Of a stretch of 64,000 nucleotides of DNA, positions 27,445 to 36,863 are shown piece by piece. The translations under genes and the position numbers were made by a program. Source of the DNA: Thalassoroseus pseudoceratinae (lineage in GTDB: Bacteria > Planctomycetota > Planctomycetia > Planctomycetales > Planctomycetaceae); the NCBI RefSeq assembly GCF_011634775.1, contig NZ_JAALXT010000003.1:992001-1056000 (forward strand), in the 5' to 3' direction. The number at the start of each line of letters is the position of its first letter. Position 1 is the stretch's first letter. Under the pieces are notes generated by a model, which was not told the origin of the DNA, did no database searches, and was given only the letters and a program-made list of their open reading frames with translations.

Positions 27445-27798
27445 ATGGCACGCTCACGAATTCTGTTAGTCAGCCGGGACCTGATGTTTAGTTCGCCCAT
27501 CATGGGTGATGCCAAACGCCAGGGCTTTGAACTCGTCGTCGAGGCGAACGCTGAGCGAGCAAGTCAACGAGCGGTTGAGGAGAGTTGGTTCCGAGTGATT
27601 CTCGACCTTAGTCACCCTCAGATCGATCCGTCAGCGTTTGCAGATTGCTCGGCATCGGTCATCGCTGTTGGCCCCCATGTCCACCGAGCGAAGTTGGAGC
27701 AAGCTCGGGAAGCAGGGTGTGCGATGGTATTGACGAACGGTCAGTTCGCCGCCAATCGAAGTGAGATCTTCGCCCAGTTGGCGAGTGAAGAAGACTAG
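27445..27798 (+). CDS. Small receiver-like protein
   Basis: 117 residues with an alternating beta-alpha pattern resembling a response-regulator receiver: RSRILLVSRDLMFSSPIMG, then WFRVILDLSHPQID with an Asp at about the phospho-acceptor position, then ASVIAVGPHV and CAMVLTNGQF. The conserved acidic pair and C-terminal Lys are missing, so phosphorylation is doubtful. No output domain. Placed 82 bases after the FHA gene, it may be its partner. Function not recognised with certainty. Confidence 0.7.
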   Translation: MARSRILLVSRDLMFSSPIMGDAKRQGFELVVEANAERASQRAVEESWFRVILDLSHPQIDPSAFADCSASVIAVGPHVHRAKLEQAREAGCAMVLTNGQFAANRSEIFAQLASEED

Positions 27799-27861
27799 CA
27801 GAGAGTCGACACGCAAAACGACAGTGGATGACACTGCAAGAAACGGCGACGAAGCACCCGT

Positions 27862-30045
27862 TCAGTCGCAGACAGCGTTGCTAGCAATCTGTTGAGATTC
27901 TCTCAGGGCTTCAATTTCCTCGACCGGCAACGTTAGCGGTATCTGTAGCGGATCTTGAAGCAGCGTTTTCTTCTGCAACAAATCAGCAACCAATTCCACC
28001 GAGCGGGGACGCGAATAGTAGAAACCTTGCCCGAGCTCGCAGCCCAGTTCCCGGAGGATTTCGTGCTGCTCCACGAATTCGATCCCCTCGGCGGTCACAT
28101 CCATATCCAAATTGTGCGCCAAGTCGATGATCGATTTCACAATCTCGATCGCTTGCTTCGATTGTGTCATTCGCCGTACGAATGAGCGGTCGATCTTCAC
28201 CGTGTTGATTGGGAATCGTTGCAGATAACTGAGTGACGAGTGTCCGGTGCCAAAGTCGTCAATGCAAACTCGCACACCAGCCCAGTACAGAATCATCAGT
28301 GATTGAGCGGCGACATCCGGATTCAACATGATTGTTGATTCCGTAATTTCGAGCTTCAAATCATGACATTCCAGCGAGTGCTCCTCGAGGCTATCCAGAA
28401 CAATCCGAACCAACGCCGGGTCGGCAAATTGGAGACTCGAGACATTGACCGCCATGAACAAGTCTGTCATCTCCGGGAACTCGCGACGCCATGTCGCCAA
28501 TTGGCGACATGCCTCGTTGAGCGTCCACAAACCCAGTTTGACGATAGATCCCGTTTCCTCGGCGACCGGAATGAAGTCATTGGGTGAGATCATCCCATGG
28601 ACGGGGTGCGACCAACGTGCCAGGGCTTCGAAGCCAAGTATGGCCCCCGTCTCCATGTCGACAATCGGTTGATACTGAAGCTCGTACTCTCCCCGCTCGA
28701 CCACTTTCCGAAGATCCACTTCCAACGCAAATCGCTCGCGGGAATGAGTTCGCATCGATGGATGGAAAATGCAACTGCGTCCTTTCCCAAGTGATTTCGC
28801 ATGGTACATGGCGGAGTCGGCATCGCGAAGAAGCGATTCGAGACATTTGGTGCGTTCGCTTCCCAAAGACACTCCGACACTCGCCGAGATTTCTACCTCG
28901 TGACCCTCTAACCAAACCGGTTTGGCCAGCTTTTCAAGAACCGTATCAGCGACTTGGGCTGGAATGTTCGTATCTTGGATGTCGCTCAGTAGGATCACAA
29001 ACTCATCACCACCAAAACGGGCTAACATCGAGCGAACACCGCAATTTGCACCGCTTTTCCGCGAAAATGCCCGCAACGCCATCTCAAGACGATTCGCAAC
29101 CGCAACCAGCAATTCATCGCCCGCATGGTGCCCAAGACTATCGTTCACGAATTTGAAGCGATCCAGGTCAAGAAAGAGAATCGCGAACTGCTTGCCGCCG
29201 TCTTCTTTGGATGCCTTCCAGGCTGTTTCCAACCGATCGGTGAAGAGAATTCGGTTCGGCAAGCCGGTGACTGGATCAGCGGCTTTCCCACGGGTGATGT
29301 CTGTTAGCGAACCGGCAATGCGGACGGGCGATCCCGCTTCGTCATGTACGGCGACCCCGCGTGCGAGCATCCAGTGGTAAACATCGTCCTGATGCGAGAT
29401 CCGATGCTCACATTCAAAACGCTGCATCTCTCCCGCAAGATGGCGGGACAACGCATCTTGCACGTATGGCAGGTCTTCCGGATGAATCCTGGAAAACCAC
29501 TCTTGAGGCGAATCGCCGATTTCGTCGCCGCTATAACCCAGCATTTCTTTCCAACGCGGGAAGAAATAGACGGTATTCGACTGCAGATTCCAGTCCCACA
29601 AACCATCGTTGGAACCGAAGTTGGCCAACGCATACCGGGCTTCACTCACCTTGATGGAGTTCGCGTGTTTCACACAGTTCAGCTGTTGACGCACACGCGA
29701 CACGAAAACCGAAGTCGCCACTGGCAGAACAATAACGTCATTGGCGCCGGCATCAAACAGGCTAACTTGAGTTTCCGGCTGCGTATTCTCCGTGATCACA
29801 ATCACTGATAGCTCAGCGACGTTGCGGCTCCGTCGGATGAGGTGGATGACATCCAGCGTGTCGTCCGCAAGTTGCTGATGGTCGAGAATGACAGCGTCTG
29901 TATGGTGACGGGCGATCCGGCGTTCGATGTCAGTTCCATCGGGAACGGTCGTGACACGGATCTTCGTGGTGGCCAAGGAATCGATGAACTCGACTCGCTG
30001 TCGAGAGCAATCGACAAAGATTAGGTTTCCTTGGCAATCCGGCAT
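27862..30045 (-). CDS. Receiver-like - PAS - GGDEF - EAL cyclic-di-GMP protein
   Basis: 727 residues, no membrane segment. Receiver-like domain (1-125, Asp in TDAVILDHQQL, Lys position replaced), PAS with PAC (about 140-255), GGDEF domain (about 260-435) with an intact RFGGDEFV active site, and EAL domain (about 445-700) with EAL in ILGFEALARW, Asn in MAVNVSSLQF, Glu in LEITEST, DDFGTGHSSL, Lys in VKIDRSF and a second Glu in TAEGIE. Both cyclase and phosphodiesterase sites look intact, so it may make or degrade cyclic-di-GMP, with one activity usually dominant. It is divergent from the DUF493 gene. Confidence 0.93.
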   Translation of the reverse strand: MPDCQGNLIFVDCSRQRVEFIDSLATTKIRVTTVPDGTDIERRIARHHTDAVILDHQQLADDTLDVIHLIRRSRNVAELSVIVITENTQPETQVSLFDAGANDVIVLPVATSVFVSRVRQQLNCVKHANSIKVSEARYALANFGSNDGLWDWNLQSNTVYFFPRWKEMLGYSGDEIGDSPQEWFSRIHPEDLPYVQDALSRHLAGEMQRFECEHRISHQDDVYHWMLARGVAVHDEAGSPVRIAGSLTDITRGKAADPVTGLPNRILFTDRLETAWKASKEDGGKQFAILFLDLDRFKFVNDSLGHHAGDELLVAVANRLEMALRAFSRKSGANCGVRSMLARFGGDEFVILLSDIQDTNIPAQVADTVLEKLAKPVWLEGHEVEISASVGVSLGSERTKCLESLLRDADSAMYHAKSLGKGRSCIFHPSMRTHSRERFALEVDLRKVVERGEYELQYQPIVDMETGAILGFEALARWSHPVHGMISPNDFIPVAEETGSIVKLGLWTLNEACRQLATWRREFPEMTDLFMAVNVSSLQFADPALVRIVLDSLEEHSLECHDLKLEITESTIMLNPDVAAQSLMILYWAGVRVCIDDFGTGHSSLSYLQRFPINTVKIDRSFVRRMTQSKQAIEIVKSIIDLAHNLDMDVTAEGIEFVEQHEILRELGCELGQGFYYSRPRSVELVADLLQKKTLLQDPLQIPLTLPVEEIEALRESQQIASNAVCD

Positions 30046-30414
30046 GTCAAATTACCTGTCGAGAAATCTGGCTCGTGAATGACCAACGAGTTTGCGAATG
30101 AATCCCAGAGTCAATGCGTCGGACTCCGAGTGAATTCACCAGGGTGGCAGCAAAACGGTTCATCCATGAGTTGGGGGCAAGCCGCGAAGTCTCGTGAATC
30201 ATAGCCTACCGCCCTTTACTCGTTCGGATTTTGCTGGATGGTATAATAAAAAAAACAACGAAATGTTCGCAAATTGAACTACATGAACGGTGTGCCCCCA
30301 ACAATATTGGTCAAACCGATATGGAACCTACCACAATTTGGGTTGGTATTGCGTTGCCAATGTGGCAAGCTGCCGATTCTTCCGTTTATTTCGATTCTGA
30401 TTTTCTGACCGGAG
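30046..30414. other. Divergent intergenic region with one promoter-like element
   Basis: Lies between the GGDEF-EAL gene and the DUF493 gene. It contains an extended -10 element at 30239-30247 pointing rightwards. Two short overlapping open frames also occur, at 30283-30408 (41 codons) and 30321-30428 (35 codons, running into the next gene); neither has a strong ribosome site. Confidence 0.4.
30239..30247 (+). promoter_or_regulatory. Extended -10 promoter element
   Basis: TGGTATAAT matches the sigma-70-type extended -10 consensus (TGnTATAAT) exactly and is followed by an A-rich run. No good -35 is seen at 17 bases, which is tolerated with an extended -10. Transcription would begin near 30254, leaving a leader of about 160 bases before the DUF493 gene. 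Confidence 0.45.
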
Positions 30415-30705
30415 ATGACTGTGTTTGATCAATCAATGATCGAGTTGCTGCAAGAGCGGCACGATTTCCCCTGCGCGTTTACTTTCAAAGCGATTGGACG
30501 GTCAGATGCTGCATTCACAGCGAGGGTATTGTCGGCGGTTCGGCAGCATCTCGATGCCGAAGAAGACCCGCCTCACTCGTTGCGAGAAACTTCGGGTGGT
30601 CGACATGTCGCAATCACAGTGGAACCGGTGGTCGAATCGGCGACCCAAGTGCTTTCCATTCATCAGGCAATTGCGGAAATTGACGGTTTGGTTGTTCAAT
30701 TGTGA
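30415..30705 (+). CDS. DUF493 (YbeD-like) family protein
   Basis: 96 residues. The sequence FPCAFTFKAIGRSDAAFTARV and the C-terminal region SATQVLSIHQAIAEIDGLV match the small alpha/beta DUF493/UPF0250 family (YbeD). YbeD-like proteins have an ACT-like fold and no established function. GTG 30421, with GGAG at a better distance, is an alternative start to ATG 30415. The next gene begins 52 bases after the stop. Confidence 0.85.
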   Translation: MTVFDQSMIELLQERHDFPCAFTFKAIGRSDAAFTARVLSAVRQHLDAEEDPPHSLRETSGGRHVAITVEPVVESATQVLSIHQAIAEIDGLVVQL

Positions 30706-30757
30706 GTCGAACGGAAGCCGCCGCATGGTCGATGCCAACATTTGAGTGAGATCTGTC

Positions 30758-32164
30758 ATGAAACTGACGAAATCTGTCTTCTGGCCGAATCAGTTTGCGT
30801 CGCTGTTCTTCGCAGGATTTCTTTTCTGCATCCAGTTTGAGCCATCGAATGCCGAGGACTACACGAATCTGGAAATCCGTGAAGCCAGTCAGTTGGAAGT
30901 TCAGTTTCCCGATCTCGCCAATACGGAATTGTCCATTCCATCGAATACCACCGAAGCCGATGCGTTTTTGTCGCAGACGTTCCAACCGGTGATCGATCAC
31001 ATTTCCGAAATGCCGAGTGATCTCATCGAAGAAGCCGCAGCCGCTTTTCAGCGTGCACGGGTCCGTTTGACGAACGACACACGTCCCAAAGACGAAGAGT
31101 TCCGCTTAGCGAATGATATGCGAAAGAACTTGGCGGAGTACAAATTTCGTCCAATCACCATTTACGGCAGACTTCAGAGTCTCAGCCCTCTGACATCATC
31201 CAACGATGATGACGAACCAACGCTCAAACTCGGAGAAATGAATTTCGTTGGAACGGACGAGCAACGCATCCGATTCCTCGTGCAAAATGTGCCTACCGAT
31301 TTCCCGACCGGCGATGAATTGAATCACCCCGTGTCGCTAACCGGTTTCTTCGTGCCGGTGAACGTGGGAGATGACCAAACTGCCCCGCAATCAAGTGTCG
31401 AAGGAATCGTGATTGCCCCTTGGTTGGAAGCACATCACGCGGCGTTGGACCCGCAGTTGTTCGCCGAGGTTCGGGATCGAACCGTGGGAATTGAACCGGC
31501 CGAGCGGAGTCCGATGATGAAAACGCTCGCCCATACTCGGCTGATCGACTACGCCGATCAGAAGCAGCTGGCGACCAAGGTTTGGGAGGAAATGCAGTCC
31601 GAGATTCAGAAAGAGCAGACCGAAGATTCCGAGCCGGCCAATCGGCAACGGTCGGACATCCTGTTTGTTGATCTATTTAAAAACCCCGATCTCTATCGCG
31701 GGAAGCCTGTGACACTGAGCGGAACCCTGCGATCCCTCGCGAAGTGGCCAAATTCCAACGTCAATGGGTTTGAAATCGACTCCGTATATGAGGCTCGCAT
31801 CTTCCCCGAGGATGGCCAATCCAATCCAGTGATCGTCAACTTCTTGGAGAAGCCGACTCAAATACCGATTAGCGATGACCTCAACGAACCCGTGCAATTC
31901 ACTGGCTATTTCTTCAAAATGTACGGATACGCCGATCAGGCGGATGTCTTACGCGTTGCGCCGTTGTTTCTGGCTCGAAAAATCGAACCGGTTCCGGTTG
32001 TGAGTGCCGGTTCCGCAGACGAATGGATCTTGATTGTCGGCGGCGGGATCTTGCTGCTCATCATTGGATTTGTTTGCTACGCTCGGTTCAACGATCGGCG
32101 TTTCCAGAAAGAATGGCAGGAAAAACACACGGATCCCGCCCCCGATCTCACGCAACTGGAATAA
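30758..32164 (+). CDS. Membrane-anchored exported protein with internal duplication
   Basis: 468 residues from ATG 30758 (GTG 30746 is possible). The N-terminal signal peptide (about 5-30) ends near SNA-ED. A C-terminal membrane helix (EWILIVGGGILLLIIGFVCYA) is followed by a short charged tail, so most of the protein should face the periplasm. Two regions of about 100 residues, 132-230 and 312-408, look like repeats: each has a PITIYGRLQSL / PVTLSGTLRSL start, an RFLVQNV / IVNFLEK strand, a LNHPVSLTGFF / LNEPVQFTGYF segment and an APWLEA / APLFLA end. The folds resemble small beta domains. No function recognised. Confidence 0.82.
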   Translation: MKLTKSVFWPNQFASLFFAGFLFCIQFEPSNAEDYTNLEIREASQLEVQFPDLANTELSIPSNTTEADAFLSQTFQPVIDHISEMPSDLIEEAAAAFQRARVRLTNDTRPKDEEFRLANDMRKNLAEYKFRPITIYGRLQSLSPLTSSNDDDEPTLKLGEMNFVGTDEQRIRFLVQNVPTDFPTGDELNHPVSLTGFFVPVNVGDDQTAPQSSVEGIVIAPWLEAHHAALDPQLFAEVRDRTVGIEPAERSPMMKTLAHTRLIDYADQKQLATKVWEEMQSEIQKEQTEDSEPANRQRSDILFVDLFKNPDLYRGKPVTLSGTLRSLAKWPNSNVNGFEIDSVYEARIFPEDGQSNPVIVNFLEKPTQIPISDDLNEPVQFTGYFFKMYGYADQADVLRVAPLFLARKIEPVPVVSAGSADEWILIVGGGILLLIIGFVCYARFNDRRFQKEWQEKHTDPAPDLTQLE

Positions 32165-32300
32165 TTTCCAAAAAATCCACGAACATGGATTAATTATTGT
32201 TGCCAACCGCGAAGACTCCGCTATACTGCGATTAATTCATTCGTGTGCGGAATCCGGGTGTTTATCGAGACGAATTCATTTCCCCCTTGCACACATCAAT

Positions 32301-32340
32301 ACCCCGTTGGTTAACCCATACCAGCGGGGTTGCTTTGTTT
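32301..32340 (+). terminator. Terminator hairpin between convergent genes
   Basis: ACCCCGTTGG pairs with CCAGCGGGGT (one G-T pair) around a 10-base loop, followed by TGCTTTGTTT. It lies 136 bases after the duplicated-domain gene and before the end of the convergent ABC permease gene. Confidence 0.65.
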
Positions 32341-32433
32341 GGTACGTGCAAAATCCTGTAATTCGCTGTGAGAACTTCTTCCGTGGTCGACACGGAGAAT
32401 CATTGCGGTTCGCACCGTCTCTCGCTGCCGATT

Positions 32434-33246
32434 TCAGCCGCCGAAAGCACCGTAACGTCGGACTCCGCGATTGAACGCTATCCGGTTGGCGATTAGCAGC
32501 ACAATGATCCACGCAAACTCGATGGCCAATTCTTGAGCCAATTCCGCGTGAGAGTATCGGCCGAGCAAAATTGTCGCGGGCACGTAGGCCAAATACTTGA
32601 ATGGCAAATAGCTGATCCACTCGCCGAACCCGCCCAGCCAGTCGAGCGGGATCATGTGACCGGACAGAAAGTAGTTGATCATCATGTAGATGAAGACCAG
32701 CGAACTGACCTCCAGCCACCAAAACGCGACGAGTCCGATCAGTGATTCCAGCAGAAATCCGACTAAGAATGCCATCAGCAAGGAAAGCACCCACCCGGCG
32801 ATTGTCCAACCATCCGGCCAACCGGGGAGGTAATCACGACACAACCAAAACACAAATACAAATGGTCCCGTCGCCATCGCAAAGTAAACGAGTTTATGGG
32901 CAATGCGATGCCAAAACAGGTATCCCAGCATGTCGATCGGTTGCGTCAGGTACTTCTTGACGCTGCCATCTCGCACGGACTGAGCGATCCCCGAGGAAAG
33001 ACCGGGCATACTCGAAAACGCACGGCCGACCATCGCCATCAAATAGTAGGCCACCATATCGCCATACGTGTAGCCATTCAGGGTTTCGGAAGGAGCACTC
33101 TGGTAAATCGCTCCCCAAAGAAAGACTTGCGTGACGATGGGTAGGAAACGCACGAGCGTCGCAAACACGAAGTCGCCGCGATAGACCAGTCGCTCTTCGA
33201 TGCATGTTCGCAGGATAAACCAATTGATTCGTAAACTTGCGAGCAT
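32434..33246 (-). CDS. ABC-2 type permease
   Basis: 270 residues from ATG 33246 ([24 protein letters not shown]). An in-frame upstream extension to 33312 exists but would overlap the ATPase gene. Six hydrophobic segments are visible, as in the ABC-2/DUF990 permeases. The segment [18 protein letters not shown] is typical of that family. The ATP-binding partner is the gene immediately upstream (stop at 33309). These exporters often have two different permease subunits; only one is present here, so either it forms a homodimer or its partner lies elsewhere. Substrate unknown. Confidence 0.88.
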   Translation of the reverse strand: MLASLRINWFILRTCIEERLVYRGDFVFATLVRFLPIVTQVFLWGAIYQSAPSETLNGYTYGDMVAYYLMAMVGRAFSSMPGLSSGIAQSVRDGSVKKYLTQPIDMLGYLFWHRIAHKLVYFAMATGPFVFVFWLCRDYLPGWPDGWTIAGWVLSLLMAFLVGFLLESLIGLVAFWWLEVSSLVFIYMMINYFLSGHMIPLDWLGGFGEWISYLPFKYLAYVPATILLGRYSHAELAQELAIEFAWIIVLLIANRIAFNRGVRRYGAFGG

Positions 33247-33308
33247 GGTTTCGTCACAATGGGGGACAGTCGCGTTGCGGCAAGTTCTGTGAGGCTTGCC
33301 GCCGTTTC

Positions 33309-34325
33309 TCAAGCCTCGGTGATTGCCGGATCGGCCTCACGCGAGGAATTGGATTCACTCTCAAAAACCTCGGCGATGACTTCCTCAAGTGGCCGGTCTT
33401 GCACACCAACGTCTTCGACGCGGAAGTTCTCCAACAGTTCGGATAGGATCTGAGGAATCTTCTGACGCGGAACGGCAATTTTTGCTCGGGGACGTGTCGC
33501 GTTCACGACGGTTCCATAGCGTTCCAAGTTGGTCGGCCAATCACTGCCGCCGAACTGCACATCGACGATCTTGTGTTGACTAAAACGATCGACAATTTCC
33601 GCGATCGGGCCGTCGTGTTTGATTTCCCCATGATTGATGATCAACGCACGTTCGCAGAGCGCTTCCACATCCTTCATGTAGTGACTCGTCAGAACAACGG
33701 TCAGCTTTCGTTCTGTTTGGTACTTTCGCAGGAACTCCTGCACACGTCGTTGCGAGACGACATCAAGCCCGATAGTTGGTTCATCGAGGAGTAACACGTC
33801 GGGCGAGTGAAGCAGGGCGGCGATCAGTTCCATTCGCATGCGTTCGCCGAGCGACAATTCCCGCACCGGTTGGCCGATCAACCGTTTGACTTCTAGAAGA
33901 CTCGTTAGCTCGTCCACACGGCGACGGAAATCGTCCGCCGGTATTCGATAAATTTCTTGGTGCAATCGAAACGACTCTTGAGCGGGCAAGTCCCACCAAA
34001 GTTGATTTTTCTGCCCCATCACAAGAGAAAATCGACGGCGGTAAGCGTTTTCCCGATGCCACGGCACATGATCAAGAACTTTCGCGGTTCCCGAAGTCGG
34101 GTGAATCAGCCCGGCGAGGAGTTTCAGCGTTGTCGTTTTGCCCGCACCGTTTGGGCCGAGGAACGCGAGCATCTCCCCGCGTTCAATCTGAAAACTGACG
34201 TCCTCAACCGCATGCACCTTCTTGAATTCACGACGGAACAAGCTCGCGACGGACGCGATGAGTCCCTCGCGTTTCTGATAAACGGTGTAGGTTTTCGTCA
34301 GGTTCCGTACGTCGATGGCCAACAT
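33309..34325 (-). CDS. ABC transporter ATP-binding protein
   Basis: 338 residues. Walker [14 protein letters not shown]-loop at [10 protein letters not shown], signature [11 protein letters not shown], Walker [14 protein letters not shown] and the His switch at LTSHYMKD are all intact. The N-terminus ([22 protein letters not shown]) is typical of the ABC-2/NatA-like group. About 60 residues follow the nucleotide domain, ending in an Glu/Ser-rich tail. The gene is immediately upstream of the permease on the same strand. The pair should form an exporter in the inner membrane. Confidence 0.93.
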   Translation of the reverse strand: MLAIDVRNLTKTYTVYQKREGLIASVASLFRREFKKVHAVEDVSFQIERGEMLAFLGPNGAGKTTTLKLLAGLIHPTSGTAKVLDHVPWHRENAYRRRFSLVMGQKNQLWWDLPAQESFRLHQEIYRIPADDFRRRVDELTSLLEVKRLIGQPVRELSLGERMRMELIAALLHSPDVLLLDEPTIGLDVVSQRRVQEFLRKYQTERKLTVVLTSHYMKDVEALCERALIINHGEIKHDGPIAEIVDRFSQHKIVDVQFGGSDWPTNLERYGTVVNATRPRAKIAVPRQKIPQILSELLENFRVEDVGVQDRPLEEVIAEVFESESNSSREADPAITEA

Positions 34326-34401
34326 GCCGACATCATAGGGCGAGTGGCCTTCAGAATCGAGGGAATAGTATCACACAAAACCAGATAAATTTGGGGGCCG
34401 A

Positions 34402-35637
34402 TCAACGGCGGAAAACGGTTTCGTCAGACGCGGATTGACTGGCGAGCCAGTGTTCAATCGGCGCTGGCCGACCAAAGAAGTAACCCTGAGCCACTTCAAA
34501 GTTGACTTCTCGACACGCCTCCAACTCTGCGGCCGTTTCGATACCTTCTGCGATGGTGATAACGCCCAGTTCCTGAGCCATTCGCACAAGGGAAGCCACC
34601 AGTCGCCGATGTTCACGACTGGCATTGGGCAGACTTCGCACAAATTGGATGTCGAATTTCAAGTAGTCGGGCGGCAATTCACTCAGTTCCACCAAACGCG
34701 CCTGTCCCGCCCCGAAGTCGTCGTAGGCCAATTGCATGTCTAACTCTGTAAGGACCACGGACAACTCGCGAAGGAAATCCAACGACGGCACGGCCGCTTC
34801 ATGGATTTCCAAGCAAATCTCGGCTTTTGGAAACCGATCTCGGAGATGGTGAAGCGATGGGATCAAGTTGGGACTGGTAATCTCGACGGGGTGCGTGTTG
34901 AGAAAAATGAGATTCGAGGCGGCAAATCGTTCGGCGAAGTGGAGACTCTGTTCGCGGGCGATACTGCTCAACGTCTCTTCTTCGTCAACGTCGGCCGCCG
35001 CTTTGAACAGCCGAGCCGGCGACTCCAACCCCTCGACGCGACATCGTAGCAACGCTTCGTACCCGAGGAGACTACCGTCGGCAAGGTTGACCAGCGGTTG
35101 AAAAAAGGGCACGACCATCCGTTGCGTTAACACTTGGCCGAATCGAAGCACCGTGAGAGCTTGGTCGTTCGCGTCGACTTCGATGGTTGCGCCATTCGAT
35201 CGAGAATTGGCATGCCGAACCCGAAACTGCACCATGCCAAATTGAACGTTGTCTCCATCCTGTAGTTTGTGGAGACGCTCATCGAGTCGCGTGCCGTTCA
35301 CAAACGTCCCGTTGGTGCTACCGAGATCGCGAACGAAGAGATCATCCAGGATCATCGTGAACACGGCGTGGTTCCCGGAAACCGTGCGATCAGGCAGGTA
35401 GAGTTGGTTCTCAGGGCGTCGGCCAACGCGAAACGGACTCGCGTTAATCGTCAGCTCTGCGAGTGGTCCGTTGGCATGCAATCGCCCTTGGATCGACCAT
35501 CCCGTGTCAGTCTCGGGCTGTGTAGCCCCGTTGGAAGCATCAGAGAGGCTCCCTGCTGATCTTCCAGAGTCGAGAGCAACTCCGAGCGAATTCTCAGGAA
35601 AAGGATTGTTGGCGATGTTGAGACGATTGGATTGCAT
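34402..35637 (-). CDS. FHA - EAL fusion protein
   Basis: 411 residues. After a variable N-terminus (1-50), an FHA domain (about 55-145) carries FRVGRRPENQLYLPD, SGNHAVF and DLGSTNGTFVNGTRLD. The EAL phosphodiesterase domain (about 160-400) has the EAL signature (GYEALLR), Asn in FLNTHPVEI, Glu in LEIHEAAV, DDFGAGQARL, Lys in LKFDIQFVR, Glu in IAEGIET and Gln in VAQGYFFGRP. All key residues seem to be kept, so cyclic-di-GMP hydrolysis is plausible. The pairing would link phosphothreonine recognition to cyclic-di-GMP turnover. Upstream lies an inverted repeat at 35679-35699. Confidence 0.88.
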   Translation of the reverse strand: MQSNRLNIANNPFPENSLGVALDSGRSAGSLSDASNGATQPETDTGWSIQGRLHANGPLAELTINASPFRVGRRPENQLYLPDRTVSGNHAVFTMILDDLFVRDLGSTNGTFVNGTRLDERLHKLQDGDNVQFGMVQFRVRHANSRSNGATIEVDANDQALTVLRFGQVLTQRMVVPFFQPLVNLADGSLLGYEALLRCRVEGLESPARLFKAAADVDEEETLSSIAREQSLHFAERFAASNLIFLNTHPVEITSPNLIPSLHHLRDRFPKAEICLEIHEAAVPSLDFLRELSVVLTELDMQLAYDDFGAGQARLVELSELPPDYLKFDIQFVRSLPNASREHRRLVASLVRMAQELGVITIAEGIETAAELEACREVNFEVAQGYFFGRPAPIEHWLASQSASDETVFRR

Positions 35638-35961
35638 AGAAGCCCCTTCATGCTCGTTGAACCGAGAATGGCAACGAAGACCTAGTACGAATGTAGGTCA
35701 ATAACAGCCCGGCACTGGAGAGGACCACTCAGAAACCGAATTCGTTCGGGCCGTTCATAGTGCTGGTACCTATGCTAACGATTGTCCCTACAATCACTCG
35801 GAGAATCGCAAGATGTTCACCAATCAAACAGTTGACCAAACGTGCACAGTTGTCACAGCTTGCGTTCATGCCAGTCAGAGACCAGAATCAGTGGACTGAA
35901 CATCAATCGCGACGATCTCGTCCAACGCTTGCAAGATCGACTCACAATTGCGGGGACCTTA
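35638..35961. other. Divergent intergenic region
   Basis: Between the FHA-EAL gene (minus) and the GYF_2 gene (plus). It holds a 6-base perfect inverted repeat (GACCTA ... TAGGTC, 35679-35699, 9-base spacer) about 40 bases before the FHA-EAL start. The frame of the next gene is open back to GTG 35842, but that extension does not look like protein of the family. No convincing -10/-35 pair was found. Confidence 0.35.
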
Positions 35962-36843
35962 GTGGCTGACGTCTGGCACTATCTACTTGATGACGAAGCT
36001 GAAGGGCCGGTGTCTCGTGATCAACTCCGTGAGTTGGCCGACGCGGGCGTGATCACCCCAGAGGACCTGGTCTGGAGAAAAGGAACCGAAGATTGGATTC
36101 CCGCCAGAAAGGTTCGCGGACTATTTCAGCCGCAGTCGTCCCATCGCGATCGAAGCAAAAAGAAACGTAGGCCGTCGGAAACCGAACCGGCTACGGGAAC
36201 TCCGTCAACTACAGATTCCGCGGAAACACCGTCTCACGGGGAGATGAATTCCGCTGATCAGCATGCCGATCACTCGCAATCACAGCCTGCAGGGGTTCCG
36301 CTTCCAATTCTGTTGATCGGCTTACACGCCGGGGTCACGGCGGCGGTGACTTTGCTTCAATCGAGTCAAACGAGTTCGACAGCCGATCTTGGGTCCCAAT
36401 TGGGCTCTGTCACGGGTATGTTGGGCGGGTTGTTTGGCAACGCAATGAGCGAAGCGGGCCTGCCATCCCCAGGGACTTCAACACCGCAAATCGCCACGTC
36501 GTTGTCGAATGGAGTCGGCTGGTTCGCCAGCGTTCTTGCAGCGTTGACGGTCCCGCTGATCGTCTTTCAAGCGGCTGTCTGTTACGGTCTATTCACACAC
36601 CAATGGTGGGCTCGGCGGATTGCTCTAATCACATATGTGACCCCAATCCTCATGGCACTCGTGTCGTTTGTGAGTCCCATGAGTTTGGGTTCGCCGGCCA
36701 AGCTAACCATTGACGCGTTGATCGCCGCCGGGATTCTCTATTTTCTGACGCGGCGTTCAGTGCGTGAGTATTTTGGTGACGACGAAGTCAGTTGGTCGAG
36801 TTGGGCCAGTTGGCTGAAAATTCCCGAAAGAGAATCTGATTGA
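35962..36843 (+). CDS. GYF_2 (DUF4339) membrane protein
   Basis: 293 residues from GTG 35962, chosen because GGGGA lies just upstream and the protein then starts MADVWHYLLDDEAEGPVSRDQL, the usual opening of the GYF_2 domain (1-50: DLVWRKGTEDWIPARKV). A Ser/Pro-rich linker follows (55-110). Then come three or four hydrophobic helices (about 114-133, 195-215, 228-245, 252-270), ending in a charged tail. GYF_2 domains probably bind peptides; the rest resembles no enzyme. Likely an inner-membrane adaptor. The function is not known. Confidence 0.8.
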   Translation: MADVWHYLLDDEAEGPVSRDQLRELADAGVITPEDLVWRKGTEDWIPARKVRGLFQPQSSHRDRSKKKRRPSETEPATGTPSTTDSAETPSHGEMNSADQHADHSQSQPAGVPLPILLIGLHAGVTAAVTLLQSSQTSSTADLGSQLGSVTGMLGGLFGNAMSEAGLPSPGTSTPQIATSLSNGVGWFASVLAALTVPLIVFQAAVCYGLFTHQWWARRIALITYVTPILMALVSFVSPMSLGSPAKLTIDALIAAGILYFLTRRSVREYFGDDEVSWSSWASWLKIPERESD

Positions 36844-36863
36844 ATGGTCCAACCGAATAGCAT

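Noticed and set aside
30283-30408. 41-codon frame in the DUF493 leader
   Set aside because: No ribosome site and no conserved feature; overlaps another short frame.
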